In this document: positions 16,102 through 20,342 of the stretch, in pieces
Position numbering within the stretch: the first letter of the stretch is position 1
Layout: each line of letters begins with the position of its first letter
Assembly: GCA_021502835.1 (NCBI GenBank)
Contig: JAKFGP010000023.1
Location: forward strand, 1-20,342
From: Streptomyces thinghirensis
GTDB lineage: Bacteria; Actinomycetota; Actinomycetia; Streptomycetales; Streptomycetaceae
DNA: 20,342 nt
Direction: 5' to 3'
Position numbers and translations under genes: made by a program
Notes under the pieces: model-generated
Databases searched by the model: none
What the model was told of the DNA's origin: nothing
What the model saw: only the letters and a program-made list of their open reading frames with translations

Positions 16102-16455
16102 GCATCCCCGCCGGCTTCGACGAGCTGATCCATCCCGCCACCCGGCTGTCGGTGGTCGCGCTGCTCGCCACCACCGAGTGGGCGGACTTCGCGTTCGTCC
16201 GCGACAGCCTCGCTCAGCGACTCGGCGCTCTCCAAACAACTGCACACCCTGGGAGAGGCCGGATACCTGGAGATCCACAAGTGAGGGCGGCGGCCGCAAG
16301 CGGCGCACGAAGGTACGGCTGACCGACCGCGGCCGCACCGCCTTCGAGGGGCATGTGGCGGCGCCCGGCGCATCGTCGAGGGCGCCGGGCCCACGACGGC
16401 GGCCGAGGAGGCATCACAGCCACAGCGGCAGCACCACTCGGAGGCAGCACGATGA
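16098..16455 (+). CDS. winged-helix transcriptional regulator (HTH_34/MarR-like)
   Basis: This is a DNA-binding protein of about 117 residues. It reads MSIPAGFDELIHPATRLSVV, ALLATTEWADFAFVRDSLA, then after a frame change DSALSKQLHTLGEAGYLEIH (recognition helix and wing start). After a second change come EGGGRKRRTKVRLTDRGRTA, FEGHVAA and RRIVEGAGPTTAAEEA, ending SEAAR. The S..LSKQL..L...GYL and RR.TKV.LT..GR motifs define this winged-helix family, common next to ABC transporters. ATGA overlaps join it to the gene before and the gene after. It is the best candidate to bind the palindrome at 15550-15568. The TGA after EIHK (16285) is caused by a frame error. Confidence 0.85.
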
Positions 16456-17366
16456 CGCGGTCTCGAGCACTCACCCGCCCAACCCGTGATCCGGGTGCGC
16501 GATCTGACCATGGCGTACCGGGCCGTCGACGTCCTCCACGGCATCGATCTCGACGTCCACCGCGGCGAGGTCTTCGCCCTGCTCGGACCCAACGGCGCCG
16601 GGAAGACCACCACCGTCGAGATCCTGAGGGCTTCCGGCAGCGCTCCGCCGGCGAGGTCCGCGTCCTCGGCGCGGATCCGGAGCGGGGCGACGACACCTGG
16701 CGCGGCCGTATCGGCCTGGTCCTGCAGTCCTGGCGCGACCACCCCTGCTGGCGGGTCGCCGAGCTGCTGACGCACTTCGCGACGTACTACCCCGACCCGC
16801 GCGACCCGGCCGAACTGCTGGCCCTGGTCGGCCTCACCGACCAGGCCGACCGGCAGGTGAACCGGCTGTCCGGCGGCCAACGCCGACGGCTGGACGTCGC
16901 GCTCGGCATCGTCGGCCGCCCCGAACTCTCTTCCTGGACGAGCCGACCACCGGCTTCGACCCCGAGGCACGGCGCGAGTTCCACCTCCTGGTCGAACGGC
17001 TGGCCCGCGACGAAGGCGTCACCGTCCTGCTCACCACCCACGACCTGGTGGAGGCCGCAGCGTCTCGCCGACCGGATCGCGATGCTGGTCGGCGGTCGAT
17101 CCGGCCCTGCGGCACCCCGTCGGGAGCTGGCCCCGTCGGGCTGCCGCCCGGGCCGAGGTCCGCTGGACGGTCGACGACGGGACGCCCCGCCGCGAACGCA
17201 CCGACGACCCTCACAACTGGTCTGGGAGCTCCACCGGAACGCGGACGGCCCGATCGCCGACCTGGAGGTCCGCCGCCCGACGCTGGAGGACACCTATTCT
17301 GCACATGGTGCACCGGGCGGCCGACGGCACGGACGAGGCCGCGACCGGGAGGCACGGGCCGCATGA
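16452..17366 (+). CDS. ABC transporter ATP-binding protein
   Basis: This is the nucleotide-binding subunit of an ABC-2 type exporter, about 303 residues. After MT and a frame change the chain reads VSSTHPPNPVIRVRDLTMAY, RAVDVLHGIDLDVHRGEVFA, LLGPNGAGKTTTVEIL (Walker A). Then come SAGEVRVLGADPERGDDTWR, RIGLVLQSW (Q loop), VNRLSGGQRRRLDVALGIVG (signature), LFLDEPTTGFDPEARREFHL (Walker B, D loop) and VTVLLTTHDLVEA (H loop). The tail has RLADRIAMLVGGR, ELHRNADGPIADLEVRRPTL and EDTY, as in drug- or lantibiotic-type ABC-2 ATPases. I take the TGA at 17364 as the stop because the permease ATG with its own ribosome binding site follows 11 bases later. Frame changes lie near 16460, 16625, 16930, 17055, 17105 and 17210. 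Confidence 0.9.
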   Translation: MTRSRALTRPTRDPGARSDHGVPGRRRPPRHRSRRPPRRGLRPARTQRRREDHHRRDPEGFRQRSAGEVRVLGADPERGDDTWRGRIGLVLQSWRDHPCWRVAELLTHFATYYPDPRDPAELLALVGLTDQADRQVNRLSGGQRRRLDVALGIVGRPELSSWTSRPPASTPRHGASSTSWSNGWPATKASPSCSPPTTWWRPQRLADRIAMLVGGRSGPAAPRRELAPSGCRPGRGPLDGRRRDAPPRTHRRPSQLVWELHRNADGPIADLEVRRPTLEDTYSAHGAPGGRRHGRGRDREARAA

Positions 17367-17377
17367 GGGGGACACAC

Positions 17378-18313
17378 ATGACGAACGAGACGAGTACCGG
17401 CCGACAAGGCGGAGATGACGGACGAGACGCCCGGAGGGACGAAGCGGCCGGGCCGCCCCGCCCGCCACCACTGGCGGGCCGGCCTCCTCCGCGGCAGCAT
17501 CGAGCTGCGGCACCTCCTGCGCAACCCCTAGGAGATGTCCGGCCATCTGAGCAACGTGGTCGTCGCACTGCTGATCGCCGCCTACATCAGCGACGACGTG
17601 CCCGGCACCCACACTCCGATGGCCCACCTGGTGCTCGCCGGTTTCGCCGCCTACCTGCTGTTCCAGATCGGGCTGATCAACCTCCCGCAGATACCGTGAC
17701 CGAGCGGGAGGAGGGCGCCCTGCTGCGACTGCGCGCGACGCCCGGCGGAATACCGGCCTACCTCATCGCCAAGTGCCTGCTGGTGGTCGTCGTGGCGGCC
17801 GGCACCCTGGCCCTGCTCCTGGCGGGTCGCGCGCTGCTGGTGGACGGGCATTGCCGCCGCGCGGCCGGGCGACCGGCTGACGCTGCTGTGGGTCACCACG
17901 CTCGGGCTGCTCGCCGTCGTGCCGCTGGGCGCGGCCATCGGCGCCGTGCTGCCCAACCCGCGCGAGGCGCTGGCGTTGATCATGCTGCCCACGATGGCAC
18001 TGCTGTTCACCTCCGGAGCGGTCTTCCCGATCACCTCGCTGCCCGTGCCGGTCCAGCAGGTCGCCTCGGTCTTCCCGCTCGGGCGGATGGCGCAGGGGCT
18101 TCGTTCGGCGCTGCTGCCGGACTCCGCACCGGCCGCCGAGGTCGCGGGCTCCTGGGAGCTGCCCAGTGGTCGCCCTGGTACTGGCCGCCTGGACGGTCCT
18201 CGGGTTCCTGCTCGCCGTACCCCTCTGCGCCGCGCGGCCCGCCGGCGAGTCCGGCTCCCGCCTGACCGCGCGCGCCACCGCAGGCCGCACGGAGCGGGGC
18301 GCTGTCCGCCTAG
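17378..18313 (+). CDS. ABC-2 type transporter permease
   Basis: This is the membrane subunit paired with the ATPase, about 311 residues and six helices. ATG 17378 follows GAGGGGG. The chain starts MTNETSTG, then GLLRGSIELRHLLRNP. An in-frame TAG at 17529-17531 follows where the family normally has a sense codon. It continues EMSGHLSNVVVALLIAAYIS, MAHLVLAGFAAYLLFQIGLI, VTEREEGALLRLRATPGGIP, AYLIAKCLLVVVVAAGTLAL, PLGAAIGAVLPNPREALALI, MLPTMALLFTSGAVFPITSL and VASVFPLGRMAQGLRSALLP. The last helix is VVALVLAAWTVLGFLLAVPL. The probable end RSGALSA* at 18311-18313 shares CTAG with the stop of the convergent ThuA gene. Either the TAG is a base error or translation starts later. Frame changes lie near 17440, 17690, 17860 and 18165. 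Confidence 0.85.
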
Positions 18314-18957
18314 CGGAACCGGGCCGCCCAGTCGATGCCGCCCCGCAGATGGGCGCGGAAGTCCGGGTCGGTGTAGGCGTCGGCGGCGTGGCCGAGGGCC
18401 GTGTAGAACACGCGACCCGCGCCCTGGTCGCGGCACCAGACCAGTGGATGGTCATCGCCCATGCCGCCGCCCTCGTACGACGACTCGTCGGCGCGGGCGA
18501 GGACCCGACCGCGCCGCGCGGATTGGTACGGAAGTCGTACCACTCGTCCGTGAACTCCCAGACGGCGGGCAGGTCCCGGGTCGCGGAGGTGGTCGCGGTC
18601 CTCGACGAGCACCCGGCCCGGCTGGTGGGCGGGGGTGCCGGTCGAAGCGGGCGCCGAGCAGTTCGCCGTAGTACGGCCAGTCGTCCTCGGTGCAGGCCGC
18701 CGCGTGGACGCCGACGAAGCCGCCGCCCGCCTCGACGTACTCGGCGAGCCGGGTGCGCCCGGCCGGGGTGAGCACCTCGCCGCTGGTGGAGAGGAATACG
18801 ACGGCGGCGTAAGGGGCGAGGGGCCCCTCCAGGACCGCCGGGTCCTCGGTGTGGTCGGCCTCGAACTCCCCCAGCGCTCCCACGGCGTCGACCGCGTCCG
18901 GGATGGAGTCGTGGCGGTAGGCGGTGGTGCGCGTGTAGAGGAGCACCGGGGAGCCAT
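18310..18957 (-). CDS. ThuA-like domain protein
   Basis: This is a protein of about 216 residues with a ThuA (trehalose-utilisation/glutamine-amidotransferase-like) fold. ThuA is a keto-reduction factor in sugar metabolism in rhizobia; in Streptomyces such single-domain proteins are mostly uncharacterised. It reads MAP then, after a frame change, VLLYTRTTAYRHDSIPDAVD, FEADHTEDPAVLEGPLAPYA, AVVFLSTSGEVLTPAGRTRL, AEYVEAGGGFVGVHAAACTE and DDWPYYGELLGARFDRHP. The second half has PLVWCRDQGAGRVFYTALGH, ADAYTDPDFRAHLRGGIDWA and the end ARFR. These are the conserved ThuA blocks (GGGFVGVHA, RVFYT.LGH). The middle, about 18640-18480, carries several frame changes. It is convergent with the ABC permease and shares its stop-codon bases. 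Confidence 0.9.
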   Translation of the reverse strand: MAPRCSSTRAPPPTATTPSRTRSTPWERWGSSRPTTPRTRRSWRGPSPLTPPSYSSPPAARCSPRPGAPGSPSTSRRAAASSASTRRPAPRTTGRTTANCSAPASTGTPAHQPGRVLVEDRDHLRDPGPARRLGVHGRVVRLPYQSARRGRVLARADESSYEGGGMGDDHPLVWCRDQGAGRVFYTALGHAADAYTDPDFRAHLRGGIDWAARFR

Positions 18958-18964
18958 GGCGCCG

Positions 18965-18970
18965 ACCCTA
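18965..18970 (-). promoter_or_regulatory. -10 element, probable leaderless promoter of the ThuA gene
   Basis: TAGGGT on the minus strand lies seven bases before ATG 18957, with no Shine-Dalgarno sequence between them. Confidence 0.5.
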
Positions 18971-18998
18971 GACGGCCGGACCGGGCGGTGGGACCGGG

Positions 18999-19649
18999 TC
19001 AGCCGCCCACGTCCACGTTGTTGTCGGGTGCCCCGTCACCGAACGAGGGCAGGTCGCCGCGCTCCACCGGTGCGCTGGGCGCGGGTTCGGCGGAGGGCAG
19101 GAGGGCGGCGGCCTCGGAGGCGTCGGGGCGGTGGGCGCCCAGGGCTGCCTCGCGCAGAACGTCGCGCGGTACGGCGTCCGCCTCGGCGGAGACGCGCACG
19201 ACGTGGCCCTCCGGGCACGGCGTACTCGCGTCGTCCGGCGCCGGTGCGGCTACCAGGCGTCGCCGTCGCGCTCGCATCGTCGCGCTCGCCGGGCATACCC
19301 CGACCGGCTGCTCGGGGCAGCCGGCGGCGGTGATCGAGCCCCGGTCGACGGAGAGACGCAGGTGGGCGCCGGTCTCGTGGGAGACCCAGGTGGCGGAGAA
19401 GCCGTCGCCGCCGAGTACGCCGACGGACTGCTGGGCCAGGGTGAAACCGGGGGCTCCGGTGACGTAGACCAGCTCGGGCGCCACGCCCAGCGCCTGTGCA
19501 CGGGCGTCGAGTTCACCCTGGTCGGCGGCCTCGGTCACGCTTGCGGAGGGGCCGGCCGCGGGGTCGGCGTCCGCCTTCTCGGAGCCGCAGGCGGTGAGCA
19601 GCAGCGGGGCCAGCAGCAGCACCGGCAGGACGCGCGTGGGACGAATCAT
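18999..19649 (-). CDS. secreted lipoprotein of unknown function
   Basis: This is a lipoprotein of 216 residues with an intact frame, the only gene here that needs no correction. The start MIRPTRVLPVLLLAPLLLTA is followed by the lipobox Cys (LLTACGS), so the mature protein would be anchored outside the membrane. An Asp/Ala/Ser-rich linker (SEKADADPAAGPSASVTEAA) is followed by a small globular region with LDARAQALGVAPELVYVTGA, LGGDGFSATWVSHETGAHLR and LSVDRGSITAAGCPEQPVGV. The end is Pro/Ala-rich (AEPAPSAPVERGDLPSFGDG). No family is recognised. ATG 19649 with AGGA upstream is preferred over the in-frame GTG at 19667. A short duplicated stretch lies within (19264-19289). Confidence 0.85.
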   Translation of the reverse strand: MIRPTRVLPVLLLAPLLLTACGSEKADADPAAGPSASVTEAADQGELDARAQALGVAPELVYVTGAPGFTLAQQSVGVLGGDGFSATWVSHETGAHLRLSVDRGSITAAGCPEQPVGVCPASATMRARRRRLVAAPAPDDASTPCPEGHVVRVSAEADAVPRDVLREAALGAHRPDASEAAALLPSAEPAPSAPVERGDLPSFGDGAPDNNVDVGG

Positions 19650-19672
19650 GCGGCCATCCTGCCGCACAGGTG

Positions 19673-19701
19673 TTCCACAGCAGGGCCGGGCCGCCTACGC
19701 T
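19673..19701 (+). promoter_or_regulatory. promoter of the VOC gene (leaderless)
   Basis: TTCCAC at 19673-19678 and TACGCT at 19696-19701 are separated by 17 bases. ATG 19710 follows eight bases after the -10, with no ribosome binding site. Confidence 0.55.
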
Positions 19702-19709
19702 CGGCCGCG

Positions 19710-20232
19710 ATGAACGCCCTTCCCGCCCTGCTGGACCACCTGGTCCTGGCGACTCCCGATCTCGCGGCGACCGTCGCCGACTTCACCCGGCGCACCGGTG
19801 TCGCCCCCGCGCCCGGCGGTTCGCACCTCGGCTCGGGCACCCGCAACCACCTGGTCGGGCTGGGCGGCACCGGCTACCTGGAGATCATCGGCCCCGACCC
19901 GGACCAGTCCCTCGCCGGACGGCCCGCGCCCCTCGTGGCTCGAGCGGCTCACCGCCCCGCTGTTCGTTTCCTGGGCGATCCGCCCGCCCGATCTGGACGC
20001 GGCCGTGCTGGCGGCCCGGCGCGCGGCCACGACCCCGGCGCGGTACGCCCGATGAGCCGCCGCCGGCCCGACGGCACGCTCCTGGAGTGGCGCCCGACCG
20101 ACGGCGTCCACCCTTCCGGCCTGGTGCCCTTCCTCATCGACTGGGGCACCACGCCCCACCCCTCGGCGGGGCTGCCCGTCACTCCCCTGCTGGCCCTCAC
20201 CGCGACCGCGCCCGACCCTGCCGGGATCCGTG
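19710..20232 (+). CDS. VOC/glyoxalase-like domain protein, truncated by adapter
   Basis: This is a vicinal-oxygen-chelate-fold protein, probably of the Glyoxalase_3-like group; its function is unknown. It reads MNALPALLDHLVLATPDLAA, TVADFTRRTGVAPAPGGSHL, GSGTRNHLVGLGGTGYLEII and GPDPDQSLAGRPAP. After an extra C near 19930 comes WLERLTAPLFVSWAIRPPDL and, after another change near 20025, GHDPGAVRPMSRRRPDGTLL, EWRPTDGVHPSGLVPFLIDW and GTTPHPSAGLPVTPLLALTA, then DPAGIR. The first His (LLDHLVLA) and the Glu of GYLEI match VOC metal-ligand positions. The family would continue some 35-50 residues, but non-genomic sequence begins at about 20233. The gene is cut by an artefact and is not naturally broken. 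Confidence 0.82.
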
Positions 20233-20281
20233 TGAAGCGGCGCACGAAAACGCGAAAGCGTTTCACGATAAATGCGAAAAC
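20233..20281. other. phage Mu right-end sequence, as in Oxford Nanopore rapid barcode adapters (non-genomic)
   Basis: The + strand starts TGAAGCGGCGCACGAAAA, continues with CGCGAAAGCGTTTCACG and ends ATAAATGCGAAAAC. From memory this equals the 50-base Mu R-end recognised by MuA transposase, except for one A missing from a five-A run. The reverse strand is the constant flank next to the barcode in Oxford Nanopore rapid barcoding kits. The A/T content changes abruptly from the neighbouring 70%-plus GC. The sequence is introduced by transposase tagging during library making. Confidence 0.93.
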
Positions 20282-20304
20282 AAGGCCACACAAACCCCGA
20301 CAAG
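20282..20304. other. Oxford Nanopore barcode 05 (degraded copy)
   Basis: On the + strand it reads AAGGccACACAAACCC then cGACAAG. The remembered barcode 05 is AAGGTTACACAAACCC followed by TGGACAAG. The copy differs by TT to CC, one T to C and one missing G, in an otherwise colinear 24-base match lying exactly where the barcode should be. Confidence 0.9.
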
Positions 20305-20342
20305 GGTTAAACACCTGTACCTCCGACCGAACCAGCGTCACC
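20305..20342. other. barcode upstream flank and unassigned end sequence
   Basis: GGTTAAACACC at 20305-20315 is the reverse complement of the last bases of the rapid-kit 5' flank (GGTGTTTAACC). The following 27 bases (from TGTACCTCC to the end) do not match the flank I remember. They are probably low-quality adapter sequence or a chimeric read end. Confidence 0.75.

Noticed and set aside
19264..19289. Twelve-base direct repeat (cgtcgcgctcgc twice) in the lipoprotein gene
   Set aside because: The reading frame is intact across it, and short GC-rich repeats are frequent by chance here.
20224..20229. GGATCC just before the junction, suggesting a cloning-vector chimera
   Set aside because: The codons around it fit the VOC protein, and the foreign sequence begins a few bases later with the exact Mu end rather than at the restriction site.
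1..20232. Large-scale pseudogenisation (degenerate chromosome arm)
   Set aside because: Breaks are single-base and evenly spread over unrelated operons while active-site residues are kept. Sequencing error is the simpler explanation.
20233..20281. Phage Mu prophage end or mini-Mu insertion in the VOC gene
   Set aside because: It is followed at once by a barcode-like sequence and the kit flank, and lies at the window end. Library adapter explains all three parts; a prophage would explain only one.
1..20342. CRISPR arrays, tRNA or rRNA genes, transposases, defence genes
   Set aside because: None was seen on either strand. The repeats present are protein-coding low-complexity stretches.

Overview
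The window is high-GC actinobacterial chromosome, almost certainly Streptomyces or a close relative. The evidence is the G/C-biased third codon positions throughout, rare TTA codons, GTGA/ATGA gene overlaps, a WhiJ-type XRE/DUF397 pair beside an RsbW-like ATPase, and a NarL-type two-component pair. I count 26 protein genes, no RNA genes and no CRISPR array. Gene content is ordinary Streptomyces, and I do not see a new defence or mobile system.

The most important observation is technical. From about 20233 to the right end the DNA is not genomic. It matches, from memory, the phage Mu right-end transposase sequence used in Oxford Nanopore rapid barcoding kits, then barcode 05, then the barcode flank. 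The window therefore ends in untrimmed library adapter and cuts off the last gene. This also explains the second global feature: 25 of the 26 genes are broken by one or more single-base frame changes while family motifs continue across them, which is typical of unpolished nanopore consensus. The reading frames should not be trusted base by base, and the genes should not be called pseudogenes on this evidence.

Layout from left to right. 1-239 (-): start of an MFS transporter. 337-2593 (-): a two-gene operon of a His-rich, exported CehA/McbA-type PHP metallohydrolase and a small unknown protein. 2745-3383 (+): TetR regulator with a WHG-type C-terminal domain, divergent from that operon. 3341-5341 (-): DinB-like protein, isocitrate lyase/PEP mutase family enzyme and a Gly/Pro-rich membrane protein. 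5461-5999 (+): small membrane protein. 5944-8150 (-): a GH43 glycosidase and a CE12-type rhamnogalacturonan acetylesterase, probably acting together on pectin, behind an inverted-repeat operator. 8290-10997 (-): CPBP membrane protease, sensor kinase and LuxR response regulator, coupled by GTGA overlaps.

Further right. 11140-12052 (+): homocysteine S-methyltransferase with a TTA codon. 12018-13581: an RsbW-like ATPase divergent from an XRE/DUF5753 regulator and its DUF397 partner. 13538-15035 (-): type B carboxylesterase. 15198-15507 (+): STAS-like protein. 15610-18313 (+): membrane protein, winged-helix regulator, ABC ATPase and ABC-2 permease in one operon behind a perfect palindrome. 18310-18957 (-): ThuA-like protein. 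18999-19649 (-): lipoprotein, the only gene whose frame looks intact. 19710-20232 (+): VOC/glyoxalase-like protein cut off by the adapter.

No gene-free stretch exceeds 300 bases. The gaps at 240-336, 2594-2744, 5342-5460, 8151-8289, 10998-11139, 12482-12593, 15036-15197 and 15508-15609 hold only promoters and the regulatory sites listed.
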